This document shows, one piece after another, positions 1 through 12,347 of a stretch of DNA of 64,000 nt. Source of the DNA: Raphanus sativus. Its lineage: Eukaryota > Streptophyta > Magnoliopsida > Brassicales > Brassicaceae. Under the pieces are notes generated by a model. The model ran no database searches. It saw only the letters and a list, made by a program, of their open reading frames with translations, and was not told where the DNA came from. Positions within the stretch are counted from its first letter, which is position 1. Each line of letters begins with the position of its first letter. The stretch lies in NCBI RefSeq assembly GCF_000801105.2, contig NC_079515.1:8060001-8124000 (forward strand). Reading direction: 5' to 3'. Made by a program: the position numbers and the translations under genes.

Positions 1-1
1 T

Positions 2-88
2 GTTGTACCTCCCAAGCAACCTGATATCCTCGCTTCTGTCGAAGAGATGAATGATAAGTTGATAACTCTCCCGTCTATTTACCGTTAG
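2..88 (+). CDS. 3' terminal exon of an unidentified gene (partial)
   Basis: The only open frame entering the window at its left edge runs from base 2 to a TAG at 86-88 and encodes 28 residues ending in ...LPSIYR. Its composition looks coding. A GT lies at 84-85 and a CAG acceptor precedes base 627, where a second coding-looking stretch (reads TLEFVRTDVEALEES, then TAA at about 672-674) begins. However, splicing 83 to 627 does not keep that second frame; it would give a short different tail. So either the stop at 86 is used and the 627 segment is 3' UTR, or my junction is wrong. I do not recognise the family. A poly(A)-signal-like AATAAA lies at 773-778. Confidence 0.35.
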   Translation, partial: VVPPKQPDILASVEEMNDKLITLPSIYR

Positions 89-772
89 TGACTTTTTTTT
101 CTGTTTGCATGAAGTCACGACTTGTTAAGCATATATTGCAACCCCTGTATTATTTTAGCCTTAACGACCTTCCTTCACTCATAAGTTATGGCCTTTTGTC
201 TGCTAACATGTGGTAAATACTCTATTTTAAGTTCTTGACTTCTTGTGAATTACTTGTGAATGTGTCACTGACTCGTGAATGGTTGTGTTTGGCATGTGTA
301 ACACAGACTGTGTCTCTCAGTTTTTTTTCTGTGACAAGCTTGTTGCTGTCTCCTTTGAATGTGTGACTGGAGTTTGGAGTTTCTAACTAAGTTGCTATGT
401 GGTCTCTTAGTTCTTTTTAAACAGCATTCAGAAACATCAGTTTTATCTATTTTGTTAAGCTAAAGGAATTAGTCAGGCGTATTGATAGTAAGCTAAGTTG
501 CTATGTGGTCTCTTAGTTTTTTGTTATGCTATTGTTGTTTGTTAGTGACTCAGTAACATAACAGTTTGTATAGCGAATGTGTAAGTGTGCTCTTTGACTT
601 TGTTGAGTGAATATTTTGTTGTTGCAGACTTTAGAGTTCGTGAGAACAGATGTTGAAGCCTTGGAGGAGAGCTAACATGTTGGAGATTTGGAATCTTGGA
701 AGAGTATAACTTTGGGTTTTTAGTTTTGTAAACTTTGAATTTTTAATTTCTTGATGAACATATACAAGTATA

Positions 773-778
773 AATAAA
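773..778 (+). terminator. Poly(A) signal-like AATAAA of the left-edge gene
   Basis: AATAAA lies about 100 bases after the last coding-looking segment and after a T-rich stretch. This is the expected place for a plant 3' end. The assignment rests only on position and motif. Confidence 0.35.
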
Positions 779-1523
779 AAAATATGTAAGCATTGGGTTT
801 TTAATTTCATGCTTAATTAAAGACAAGGCAATCCATGTCCTAAGAAAAAAAAAATGTACTACTAGGTTTATCAGCTATTACTAAGACAAAAACATTGTCA
901 ACACTTCATGAAAATAAAAAAGTAAACCTAAGACACATGTCTAAAACGTGTAAAACATTGTAAAATATATATATATATGGCACATGTCTAAAACGTGTAA
1001 AAGATAATTTTAAACAAACATGTTTGACTATTAAAGTGATATTTATCTTATTCTTAGTAGTACTCAAGGTGGTAGTAATATTTCACTCTTCATAGTAATA
1101 TTTTTGTAAATTATAACATTTTTTTAGTAATACAACGTCATTAAACTAAATTAATTAGTAATACCAATATATTTAGACAGTTTTAGATTGTATATAACAC
1201 ATTGGCAGAAAAAAATTCAGAAAATATGTGTTTTCTGAAATTCATCTCATGATGGCCTTCCCATCAAGACATTAACTAGGAAGTATAAGAGTGTTTTCTA
1301 TTGAAATGAGAATTTTTCTAACAATTTGAGATTTTAAGAGTATTTTATGTCTATTTTGACAAATAAACACATGCATGGACATATAATCACGTAATATACG
1401 AGATACATCTTTTAAAAATAAATAATAAGAAGAAAATTAAGGTTCTTAGAAACATGCATAACAAATAGTAATACATAGTAGTTTTCTGGTAGTTCAGGGT
1501 AGTACATAGTAGTTCCTAGTAGT

Positions 1524-1799
1524 TCATATTACACATAGTATTTCTAGCATTACTAGTAGTTCACGCTTGTTTGAATACAATACCAATGGAAAGTAACTAA
1601 TCTTCACTATTCCATCTTCATTTGCCTTAATCTTTCTGCATATACACTCGACCAATTCAGAATATGTAACCTCTTCCACAGATGTTTTCATCACTAGAGT
1701 GTGGATTTGATCTTCTCCTAAGACCCACTTAATCTCAGCCCCATCCTTGATGTAACTTTCTCCATAGTCAAAATATATGATTGTAATAGGAAAAATCAT
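1524..1799 (-). pseudogene. Probable Mutator-like (MuDR) transposase N-terminal fragment
   Basis: The 91-residue minus-strand frame starts MIFPITIIYFDYG. It contains TYSELVECICRKI and VKISYFPLVLYSNK, a pattern typical of the N-terminal region of plant MuDR-type transposases (general knowledge, not a search result). It ends early, and no zinc-finger or catalytic DDE region follows. It is therefore a broken relic at best. The surrounding DNA is rich in the repeated words AGTAATAC and AGTAGTTC, which could be subterminal repeats of the same element. I could not find convincing terminal inverted repeats. Confidence 0.45.
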
Positions 1800-2789
1800 A
1801 TAATTCCCTGAAAAAAATAAAATTATGATTATTTAAAAAATCTAAGTTGTCCAAGATCTTTGGTACTTAGTCGATACAGTAATACAAGTAATACATGCAT
1901 CACTTTAGTAATACCAGTAGTTCCAGTAGTTCTTATAAATTTTGCTTTTGTTGATTTAACACTTTTAATTGACCAAGAGGGTATACAACCCACAATATCG
2001 TCTACCACTATTGTAATGCATTATTTTGCTTTAAAACAGTGGTAAACAAGAACAAATATACAAAATCGCCCTTAAACATCCATTTTTATAACAAAATACC
2101 TAAAACTTTCATTTTTACCTAAAACTTTAGTTTTTCATCTTTTAAGTCTTTTAAATCAGCTAATAATGTGTTACATAATCCAGATTATCGTCTAACACAA
2201 ATTTCAGGTTTTTTTTTCTTTCAAAACCGTGTTAAAAATAGAGAAAAATACATAATCATTTTTCAAACATGATTTTCATTCTTCTTTAAAAACTCTCACG
2301 AATTTTACAGGAATACATTTATATTTTTCGTTACACATAATACATAGAACATAAGTAGTATTAATATGAAAATTCGTGAAAAAACGAACCAATTTACTTC
2401 AAAAGATCCTTCAAAATCGTCAATGAAGCTAAGAAGAGGAAAAGGTTTTCGAAATTGGTTGGGAAAAAGGGAACCAGATGGAGAAAAGGGGACAAGAAGG
2501 ACAGCTGTCGGCAGGAGAGAGGTAGGTTGGGTGTTAGGTGGTCCAATTGATGGGATAATTTATGTGGGAAAGAGGGATCCGCGGGTTGATTAAAAAAATA
2601 GGTAGATGGAGTTGTGTGGGGACCGCGATTTTGAGATAATATTATATAATTGAGGGTAATAAGGAGAAGAGAAATATGAAAAAAAAAAGTGGGATGGTGA
2701 GAATTTTGGTAGGGTATTGAGAATAGTTTTTTTTTTTATTTGGGTCTAATTAGAATAATTTCTTTGTTTTTGGGATGGAAATGCGTTTG

Positions 2790-3115
2790 TGTTGGAACCA
2801 TGTTTTGATATAAAAATGAATATTTTGGATTGCAAAGAACATGGAGAATTCAATCCGAATCGAATCAAATGAAAGAGCAGGTAAACGAGTTTTAGTTTAG
2901 TGCCCAAGGCGGCGGCTAAACCATGTTGAGCAGGAGGAATGTTATAAACTACATACTATTTTTTTAATTATTTAAGAAGGGCTTGGGAGATCTTAATCTC
3001 ATTTAATCTTGAATAGTGTAACGTAATACTAAAAACATGGCACAAAATATGTTTTTTCACCAGGTTCTGTAGACATCCTGAGGTTGTAGTTTCTTCCCAT
3101 ATTGATATCAGAGCC
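2790..3115 (+). repeat. LTR-like relic with a primer-binding-site-like motif
   Basis: TGTTGGAACCA at 2790 resembles the start of many plant LTRs. TTGATATCAGAGCC at about 3102-3115 resembles the initiator-Met-tRNA binding site (TATCAGAGC core) that follows a 5' LTR. No second LTR copy or recognisable gag/pol is seen downstream, so this would be a solo or heavily decayed fragment. Confidence 0.25.
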
Positions 3116-4427
3116 GTGATGTTCCGACGTCTATTTTTGCTATGATGTTCCTATCGGCTATCACATACCAAGAATACCCTGCAAAGAAGTTCAAAACAGA
3201 GAACATAAGTTTTAGAAGCAGAGTAAAGAACAGAACACTTGAAATGAGAAAACAAGACACAGAGCAAATGTTAATCCAATTACACCTGTTAATGAGGGTA
3301 TTAGTTTGGGTCGGAATCTATCTTCTGGAATCTACTAGATCAGAGGTAAGAGAATATTCACAACGCGAACATATTTCATTTTTTATTATGCGCGAACTAA
3401 ATCACATTTCACCTAATGTAGATATGAATCCATATTTTAGAATCTATTTGAAAACCATGGAGAAAAGCTTTATCGCGTATTTAGTGTCTCTTGGATATTG
3501 GGTTGAAACTCAGTAACCGGCAACTCTGGCAAGGGTTGAGTAACCAAATGATGATCATGTGTGTGTGGTCATGAATGGTGATGATTACATTAACTTGTAT
3601 TGAGACTGTATCATGGTTTTATTATGCTCACTCTAGTAACGTCGGCCTAACGTGACAAAAGTAGATGTTTCTTTGAATATAAAACAGAAATCAAAAGCAA
3701 AAATTGTAATTAATTTCCAAATGAGGAAATAGTTTAAATTTCTGTATCTGGAAGTGATGATCTTAGAGTCCACGCAACAGTGCTCTTTACTGTTTTGTTT
3801 TAGACGACTGGTGTGATATATACATTGGCTTGTAACAAAAATGGGCACTCAGAAAGAAAGCACCACCACTTCTATATGATAAAAAGAGACGCTTTCAAGA
3901 ATTAAACAATTTGAGATCCTTCATGATGATATAAATAAAGTTAACACAGAATAATGTAAATATATTATCCTAGATCACATGATTCACATCGATACTTAAA
4001 CTAATCCATATCATAAATCTATATTATCATCTGGTTAACATTAATCACTTTTGTGCCAAATAAAAAAATCACTTTTGTGAGATTTATAGTCTTCTCCCTT
4101 TTCTATCTGGTATGGATATTAATATCTCATCTAATATGGATATTTATGTATGGTCTTATCCAAAGGATGAAATTAGCAAATTGTTGAAAACAGATCCATC
4201 CTTATCGTCAACCATTTTGAGATGTATATATATATATATATATTTTTGTCAACTATTTATATAAGTTTCTAAAACATTAAGTAATTTAGTAAATGTTATT
4301 AATAGACTGAAAATAATGAATGTTCAACATTATGATTTAACTGAGAAAAAAAAATCCAAGCCCGATCTCCAACCACTCGAATCCGCAATGTCAGAAGGCA
4401 AAAACAAAACGAACGGCCAATAATTTG

Positions 4428-4506
4428 CCACGTAACGCGACATAAATGGTTAACATATTAAAAGCATCAAAATGTTTAAGACTCTTTTATCATTGGTCCA
4501 CGTAGC
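4428..4506 (+). promoter_or_regulatory. ACGT-core elements upstream of ABF4
   Basis: CCACGTAAC at 4428-4436 and CCACGTAGC at 4498-4506 both contain the ACGT core recognised by bZIP factors. They lie 230-310 bases upstream of the donor of the 5' UTR intron. As ABF proteins bind ACGT-core ABREs, autoregulation is conceivable, but this is inferred from motif and position only. Confidence 0.35.
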
Positions 4507-4739
4507 ACCACTAGACGCAAATAATGAATATCTAATTATAAATTATAATGTTAAAGATATAATAAAAATAATTAAGAAAAATAAAAAAAAAATGGGAGAA
4601 AAAAAAGAAGAAAAGCTTTAACCCTTTAAAATGGCTGATCGTGTCGAGACAGCAACAACACACTTGTCGTCTCGCCCAGCAGCTTCTCTGGTCTGTTCGC
4701 AGTAGTAGCGAATCTAAATTCCTCGAGAAATTTAATTAG

Positions 4740-5593
4740 GTAAGATGTATATATTATTGAGACCTGGTCCGATCTGTCTTTGTCGGATTATCCACTTCGC
4801 ATGTCTCTTCTCTGCTTAACATCTGTTCTTTGTTTTGTTGTTTGCGTGTGTTTTGAATCAGATTAAAGTACTAACCCTTTGGTAGTGAAATTACAGTCAA
4901 AGAGAGAGTCTTTTCGATCTGATTCTCGTAGCTATTAGGTTTCATTTTTTCTAGGTTTTTTTATTTATTTATTCAATCGATTTACATAAGAGAAATGGGG
5001 TTTGCTTTTCCTCTGGATCTTGGAATAGATCTTTCTCATGCTTTGTTCATGAGATGTTTATAGCAATCGAGTTTGTTCCTGCACTAACTTCGCTTGATTA
5101 GTGTAATTTGAGTATCCTCTGAAGATACAGACAAGATGTGACAAGTGTTCTGTGCAATTTATCTCTGTAATAATTTTGCTGATATGTTCATATTCATGGT
5201 CTTTGAGAAGACACTGTATCTGGTATGAACTCATTTTGCTCAAAAAGTCTTTTTTTTTATATTGCATAATAACGTTATCTCACCCCATATATATTAAAGC
5301 GTTTCAAAAAAAAAAAAAAAAACGTTATCTAAAGATCTTCTATTATTGATTTGACTTTCATTTACTTTTACATGTGTGCACACACATTAATGTGGGTTTG
5401 TTGCTTTGCTTCTCTTTACTTACTCTAGATATGGCTTGTGAACATGCAATACAGCTCAGTCTTTTCTAAATGTCCTTGAAACTTCTCTAGTTCATGGATT
5501 CTTAGCATTGTGTTACTATCTACTCTTAACTTCTTTACCTTTGACTCTGTTTTTTTTAATGGTCTTTTCACCTCTCAAAAAGAAGCGATTTAG
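4740..5593 (+). other. 5' UTR (leader) intron of ABF4
   Basis: TTAG|GTAAG at 4739/4740 is a strong donor after a leader-like exon containing CT-rich and CAA-rich DNA (about 4640-4739). GATTTAG|AG at 5593/5594 is an acceptor 22 bases before the start codon. The intervening 854 bases contain stops and long T-runs typical of plant introns. A long leader intron fits what I recall of the Arabidopsis gene. The reading frame can be extended upstream of 5616 only through this intron, which argues for the ATG at 5616. Confidence 0.6.
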
Positions 5594-5615
5594 AGTGAAC
5601 CAACACAAAGGAAAA

Positions 5616-7183
5616 ATGGGAACTCACATAAATTTCAACAACTTAGGAGGAGGTGGTGATCCTGGTGGGGAAGGATTTAACCAGATGAAGCCAACAGATA
5701 GTGCCTATCCCTTGGCGAGACAGTCTTCCCTTTATTCCCTAACGTTTGATGAGCTCCAGACCACACTACTAGGTGGACCGGGAAAAGATCTCGGGTCGAT
5801 GAACATGGATGAACTCTTGAAGAGCATATGGACTGCTGAAGAATCTCAGGCCATGGCCATGACCATGACTTCTTCAGCTCAGGCTACAGCAGTAACACAG
5901 CAACCCGGTGGTGGTGGTGGTGGTGGGAATCTCCAGAGGCAAGGCTCGTTGACATTGCCTAGAACAATTAGTCAGAAGACTGTTGATGAGGTCTGGAAAT
6001 TTTTGATCACCAAAGACGAGGGAGGTAGCAGTGGAGGAGGCGGTGGCGAGTCTAATGCGCCTCAGAGGCAACAGACTTTAGGGGAAATGACACTTGAGGA
6101 GTTTCTGTTCCGCGCTGGAGTGGTAAGAGAAGATAACAACTCTTCACAGCAGATGGGTCAGGTTGGAAACAACAACAACAGCAACGGGTTTTATGGTAAC
6201 AACGGAGCTCCTGTGGGATTAGGCTTTGAGTTTGGTCAGCAAAATCACAACAGCATATCATTCAACAATGGTGCTAATGATTCTATGATCTTGAATCAGC
6301 CACCTGGTTTAGGCCTCAAAGTGGGCGGGACAATGCAGCAGCAGCAGCAGCTGAATCAGCCACATCCACAGCAGCAGCGAGTGCCTCAAATCATCTTTCC
6401 AAAACAAGCAAATTTTGCATTTGCTGCGCCTGGGGTTACTGCTGCAGCAACGTCTCCAGGGACAAGCAGCGCAGAAAACAACTCTCTGTCGCCGGTTGAT
6501 TATGTGCTTAATCGAGGAAGAAGAAGTAATACGGGTCTAGAGAAGGTTATCGAGAGGAGGCAAAGGAGAATGATCAAGAACCGAGAATCAGCTGCTAGAT
6601 CAAGAGCTCGAAAGCAGGTGACTGTTACATAGCTTATCTGTTTGGTTTTGAATTCGTGTCTTGCAACCAGCAAAGCTTTTTTTCTGATCCTTAACCACTT
6701 GTAGTAGTACTAAGATGTTTTTATCTTCCACTCTCCGTTAATTGCAGGCTTATACCTTGGAACTGGAAGCTGAAATTGAAAAGCTCAAGAAAGCGAATCA
6801 AGAACTGCGGAGAAAACAGGTATCTTATCAATGTTTTTTTTTGCTTCATCTTAGAATATAATAGCTGCTTGGTTCTGAAACTGCGATATTCCTAATGTCG
6901 CAGGCTGAAATGGTGGAAATGCAGAAGAATGAGGTAGCTGTTTGAGGACTTTATTTGTTTTTATAAGTTAAATCTACAAAACGAACATCTCTCTGGCTGC
7001 AGCTCAATCTCTTATAGTTCTTCTTCTCCCCCTCTTCTCTTTTGAGTGACCTCATACTGAATTTGATTATGTTGCTCACTACTACTACTGCTTTTTTTGA
7101 ATTAGCAGCTGAAGGAATCCTCGAAGAAACCGTGGGGCAGCAAAAGGCAATGTTTGAGAAGGACACTAACCGGTCCATGGTAA
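5616..7183 (+). CDS. ABF4: ABA-responsive element binding factor ABF4/AREB2, bZIP transcription factor
   Basis: Nuclear group A bZIP that binds ABRE (ACGT-core) promoters downstream of ABA and SnRK2 kinases. Coding exons are 5616-6617, 6748-6819, 6904-6933 and 7109-7183, all phase 0, giving 392 residues (the Arabidopsis protein is about 430). The start is MGTHINFNN. Conserved blocks follow in order: ARQSSLYSLTFDEL, MDELLKSIWTAEE, LQRQGSLTLPRTISQKTVDEVW and GEMTLEEFLFRAG. Each carries the R-x-x-S/T sites known as SnRK2 targets in the family. Gly and Gln/Asn-rich linkers separate them. The basic region (RRQRRMIKNRESAARSRARK) ends exon 1, the leucine zipper is in exons 2-3, and the last exon ends RRTLTGPW. 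The shorter length comes from the Gln-rich and middle linkers. KKPWGSKRQ near the C-terminus and the neighbours favour ABF4 over ABF1. The gene looks intact. Confidence 0.95.
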
Positions 7184-7518
7184 TATCAGAACGAACCAAT
7201 CAAACCAGACACCACTTGGCATGGATTATTAAATGTAATAGGAGATAGTGCTACCTGTACAGGAGATTTATTGAGCGAAATCTAGGTTACAGTGTAGAAG
7301 AAGTTTTCATTATGCATATCAAAACATATTTTGTTCATTGGCCTTCATTAGTATATGTTAAGATGATAATCCTCTCTTTGTGTTTTCTAGTTTATAAAAG
7401 ACATAGTTGTTTATATATTATATCACTCTTGACTTTGTTAGAAAACATATATATCTTCCAAAATTTGCAATTAGAAAACAAGTTGATCATTATCCAAAAT
7501 GCCAAATTTACTAAAGAC

Positions 7519-10244
7519 TCAAAAGGAGAGACCATTTGGTGGAGAGCCAGTCTCAAGCAGGAAACTCCTGCTACAATGCGACCTTGAAGTAGTACTAGAT
7601 GAAGAAGCCAAGCCTGAGTCACCACCTCTCAGTGACCTCCCTTTGTGCTCTTCAACCGCCATTGCAAGCTCCAGATGCAACGGATCACAGCTCTCGCAAA
7701 GCAGCCTCAGGACTTGCTTGATCGATGGCCTAGCCACGCCTTCTTTCTCCGTGCACCATCTCACAACCGCCACCACTGTTTCCAGCTGCTCTCCATCTAT
7801 GCAGTCTTTGATTCTAGAATCCACAAGATCTACCCGTCTTGATTCTGATACCAGTAAAGGCTGAGACATCTCCACAAGGTTCCTACCTTCATCGACAGCT
7901 CTTCTCCCTGTTATGATCTCTAGCAACACCACTCCGTAGCTGTACACGTCGCTCTTCTCCGTCAGTTCTTGTGTTACAACGTACTCTGGATCTACATAGC
8001 CTGAAAAAACTCACTGTTTTAGTCTTTTTATATTTGAACTTTTGCTCAGATTTCAAGACACGAATAGGTGATGTTCCTTTGAAATCCAGACCTGGAGTTC
8101 CACGGATATCAGTGTTAACAGGTTCAAAACAAATGGAGCCATCTCTGGAAGCATGTGCAAGGCCAAAATCTGCAAGCTGCATGGTAGAAGCCAAAAGGAA
8201 ATTCACTTTCCTTATTAGGTGAAACTAATAGACAAGTCAATGAGCAAGATATGTGAGACAGACACACCTTGGCAACAAAGTTCTCGTCGAGTAATATGTT
8301 GCTCGACTTTATGTCTCTGTGACAGAGAGGTGGGTCACAGTAGAGATGAAGGTATTCCTGAAGGAACAGAAAACACATACAGCCAAGAACTAAGAACAGT
8401 TATAAGAACCATAGCATTGTAGATGAAGAAGGCTTTGGAAATATACCAGAGCATTAGCCACATCAATTGCGATTTTCATCCTTGTTGCCCAACTAAGTGG
8501 AGGTTTCTCTGTGGCTACACAGAAGTAGTGAAGAACAAGGTTCAAGATTCTGAAGCAAAGTCAATAACATAGCACAAGAAAATCTGAAAATCATTATTAG
8601 CATACAATGTAGATGATCCGTCAGGCTCCCATTTGCCATATACTCGTACACAAGGAACCTGGAAGTTTCTCAGGTTAGATAAGCAGAGAACAATCCAAAT
8701 ATCTTCCACATAAATGAAGAGAAAGAAAGAGTAATAATAATAAGAAGTCACCTCTCATTCTTCTTAGTACAAAAGCCTTTCAAAGCAACAAGATGGCGGT
8801 GATGCAGCCTGGCTAGAAGCTCTATCTCTCTGCAAAACTCATCATCTGCTTGTTCAGAGCTCCTGTTCATCCTTTTCACAGCTGCAACCAACCCATTACT
8901 AAACTCAGCTCTGTGAACAGTCCCAAATCCCCCACTGCCAATCACCTCGCTGAAATCTTTAGTTGCTTTCCTTATCTCCTTGTAGCTGAATTTCCTAAAA
9001 GCCAAAGAATGACCTGCAAAAAAAGATAAAAACCACATGTTTGTTTCTTTTAACATGCTCAAATCATCTCACTAGAAGAACTTCACACACCTTCATGAAT
9101 CATCATTACTTTAGGGCGGGGAGAAGAAGAAGGAAGCGTCTTTGTTGGATTATGATCCTTCCCCTCGGAGTCATCATCATCATCATCAAGTTCCCGTTTC
9201 TTTCTTTGGATAAGAACCATTAGGACAGCGAGCATCACAACGGAGAAAGCTGTAACAGCGATCCCAATAGCCGGAACCACTGTCAAGTGATATGAATGGT
9301 GACTTTTCCTCGGAGACAAAACAAGATCATCGCCACTTGGACTATCAGCTACCACTGGAACTGGAGAAGCTTCTGGACTCAACGGAAACTCTGAGCAGAC
9401 AGACAGACATCAAACAACTCAACAAAGATTCAACATTGACCAGTGTATGCATACACACCTACCTGGAGTGGTGCTGAGCTCAGTCACATTAAAGAAGCAG
9501 CTAGCGAGCCCAAGAGCCGAAGAGCTATCAACACGGCTAGCCAAAGCAGCATAGGTTGCATCACGACAAGTACTCATCTTAATGTTATTCCCTCTATCCA
9601 CCAAACTACGAAGGTAAGTGATACCCGAGTTCAAGCAACCTCTGCACTGGTCTCCCGGCGAGAGAGGCAGCTTGCAGTTTCTTGAAACATCTCCAAACTT
9701 CGGGGACTGGAGCATTTGAGTTACAGTGGTGAGACCTTCGCAGTCGTAGCTGACGAGAATCTTGGTGCCTAGACCGCAGAAGAGGGTTGCGTACGTTGGG
9801 ATGCCGTAGAGCTCCATGGTTCTGGAGATGGTGGTAATGCAGATGGAGGTTGAGTCCGGTGTGACTCCGAGATCTGATGTGTGGTTAGCGTAGCGGGAGA
9901 CGGATACAGCGACGAAGGCGTTCATGTAGCGGCAGCATTTGGCTCTGTCGGTGTTGTTGGAGCAGACGGAGGCCACGAGAGTGAAGTTTGATGAAGTCAA
10001 GTCCAATGGGCACTCTGTAAAAACAAAAGGCATTTAACTGAATGCAACATTGAGATTCGCAAAACCATAAAGGCTAAAACTTTTTTTCAAGAAATCAAAG
10101 ATTAGGATCAATTTTCTCTCATAAATGCTAGTTAGGAATCTATAAGGGTGAGAGGGACGAACCTGCTTCTGTTGGTAAAGGCAGTTGGTGGATTCCGAGA
10201 AGTGCGATGAATGTGAGGAAGAGAGCTTGACTGTGAAGGAACAT
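7519..10244 (-). CDS. SPARK-type receptor-like protein kinase (At3g19300-like)
   Basis: Predicted plasma-membrane receptor kinase of 657 residues. Nine exons on the minus strand are 10244-10163, 10014-9463, 9390-9091, 9013-8752, 8658-8606, 8514-8447, 8357-8268, 8176-8092 and 8000-7519. All junctions are GT-AG and in phase. The signal peptide is residues 1-26. A cysteine-rich ectodomain (about 27-210, exon 2, with N-x-S/T sites) matches the SPARK domain. A Ser/Pro-rich linker and one membrane segment (about 247-270) are followed by RKKREL. The kinase shows the glycine loop GSGGFGTV, lysine in [22 protein letters not shown] and GTPGYVDPEY, so all catalytic residues are present. The Ser-rich tail ends PPNGLSF. 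An upstream in-frame ATG at 10349 exists, but 10244 starts directly before the hydrophobic signal. The 5' leader holds a GA/CT run (about 10360-10373). The ligand is unknown. Confidence 0.93.
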
Positions 10245-10379
10245 GGCCAAGAACAGAGGTGGAGAAAAGAGAGAGACTTTATGAGAGAGGTCAATGGCAA
10301 GAGTCGCCTGAGAGAATGACAGTTGAAGGCTGTGTTGAGTAAGTGACAACGAGACTTAAGAGAGAGAGAGAGAGCTCAG

Positions 10380-11087
10380 ATTTGCCTATTTTGCTTTTTT
10401 CTTATGAAAACGACGAAACTACAGGAGATACCCCTAATTTACCATTTTCTTACGTTTTCATCCGTAAGTTATTTAAATTGCTTAAACACCCCATGAGTAT
10501 ATTTTTTTTTTTTCTTGGTTCTACTTCTCAAACTTTGAGAACCTTTTTCTGTGTGATGCTTATCTGTGTGAAGCTTATAAGATAAGCAATGTTTTCTATT
10601 TTTTTTTTTGTAGAAAAAGATCAACTTTATTTACATGAAAAAAGAACTTTTTGTGTGTGCATATAAGATGAGCATTGTTTTCTACTTTTTGTCAAAAAAA
10701 AACTCAACTTTATTTACATGAAAAAGACTTTATATATGTACAGCATCATCAAAAATAATGATGGCAATGGATTGTTGTTTAGTAGTTTTTCTATTCATCA
10801 AACTGGTCGCATGATTTGGTTTCACAAATTTTCATATCATCACTTACAGCAATATTACTTTGTCAAATCAGAAACCATGGTGTTATTAATCTCAGGACAT
10901 AACTTCTCTTAAACAATAAGCTAATAGCTATGTTGTAGAGGAATCTCCAATGATTCATCTATCTGAAGACTTTCTGTATATCTAACTCTTTCCGTATATC
11001 TAATTTATGACTCTCTTACATCATAAAACACCTCTAGTATCCTAACATGCAGACACCTATACAAGATAATGATCATATAATGTAGTA
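10380..11087. other. Intergenic spacer with a short tandem duplication
   Basis: Spacer upstream of the kinase gene. A segment of about 95 bases is present twice: around 10565-10648 and 10660-10735, sharing ...AAGAT(A/G)AGCA...GTTTTCTA... and CAACTTTATTTACATGAAAAA. I see no gene or other structured feature. Confidence 0.5.
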
Positions 11088-12229
11088 CTAGGGATAAGAC
11101 CTGCGCAAAGCGCAGGGTGAAAGGCGCATGGTGAATTTATATGAAAATTATTTAAAAAATATTGTATGAAAAAATAAATTTATATTTTTGATCGAATTAA
11201 TATTTTTGATCCTTAAACAATTTTTTTAATTTTTGTGTTAATTACATAATTTGTTTACTGATGAGCTGATCTAATTTTATAAAATATTTTGTCTATGTAT
11301 ATTATGTATATTTAAATTTAAGTTATATTAACATAGATATATAGTATACTCTTAATATGAATATTTATTAAATGAGGTTTCTACTCATATGATTTTATGA
11401 TTATTTGCATATTGTGTAACAAAATTTTACACCAACGAATTGTTTTTAAATGTGGGATGTTTAGCTATTTCAATATAAGTATGTATTTATAATCATTTTA
11501 AAAAAATGAAGATTTCAAAATTAAAATATTAACTTTTCAACATATCTCCAATGCAAATATCAAAATATAAGTATGTGTTTTCATATGATGTAACACCTAT
11601 TAAATAAAATTATTATTCATATGATTTTATAATCATTGTATTTTATTACACAAAAAAATTAAATTTTGATCACAAAAGTTTATGTGACACTTTTAACAGT
11701 TTTATTAATTTATACTCGTTTAAAAAATCAAAATATGACATATAAAAAAATCTTCTATATATGATTAATGTAATAGTATCATTTATTTTAATAATAAATA
11801 ATTAAACATAATTATAGAAAGTATATAGATTGTTAGCAAATATTTATTATTTAAAATCATTAATTATCATATATATTTTAATCAAATTAGATAATTCCGT
11901 AGATTTTATTTAATGAAGAACATATAATAAATTTCAATTTGATAAATGTCTATAATGAACTAACTATATAATATAATATTCCGTAACAATTTAATTTTAG
12001 AACAACAAATTCTCAAGCCGCTACGTAAGAAAAATTAACATTTCAATTACATGACAACTCATCAAATACATTTTTTTTTAATTAGTACAAACTAAATGTT
12101 ATAATTTTTTAAATTCTTCTCGTATATAGGGGATTTAACATTAGATGTATACATGAGTTTTGGATTTTTTTTCTTTATAAACACAATTAAAATGGCCTAC
12201 ATCTTAAATAATTAACATTTTTCGATCAA

Positions 12230-12347
12230 GATTTTTAAAGTTGGATGACATTGCGGCTGAGTATTGTTTCCACAACCGGATAACCTTCACCTTGATCTTC
12301 CACATGGTCTTAAAAGGCTTAACATCAGAAACATGATTGATAGACAT
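12230..12347 (-). pseudogene. Exon 1 fragment of an RPA1-like/DUF223 OB-fold gene
   Basis: Minus strand ATG at 12347-12345 begins MSINHVSDVKPFKTMWKIKV and continues VKVIRLWKQYSAA. This pattern resembles the N-terminus of plant DUF223/replication-protein-A-70-like OB-fold proteins, which are common passengers of plant Helitrons (family knowledge). After QYSAA the similarity stops and the frame soon closes, so it is a truncated remnant. A TATATAAGG box on the same strand lies about 85 bases upstream, suggesting the original promoter was carried along. Confidence 0.5.

Larger units (their letters stand above)
780..4600. other. Intergenic, AT-rich, with relics of mobile elements
   Basis: There is no supported host gene. 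The stretch holds a probable Mutator transposase relic (1524-1799, minus strand) among repeated AGTAATAC/AGTAGTTC words between about 1050 and 1940. It also holds a weak LTR-like segment with a primer-binding-site-like motif near 3105, and short AT microsatellites (about 967 and 4205-4235). Small open frames at 2366-2593, 3142-3516 and 3633-3848 have no recognisable family. Confidence 0.6.

Noticed and set aside
2366..2593. Basic 75-residue open frame on the plus strand
   Set aside because: Composition is Lys/Arg-rich from purine-rich DNA, no family is recognised, no introns or signals, and it is located among repeats.
3142..3516. 124-residue open frame after the PBS-like motif
   Set aside because: It shows no gag core, zinc knuckle or other recognisable motif; a chance frame is as likely as a retroelement remnant.
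5508..5615. Upstream in-frame extension of the ABF4 frame (36 residues from a TTG)
   Set aside because: It starts at TTG, lies in the T-rich 5' leader intron, and the family start MGTHI is at 5616.
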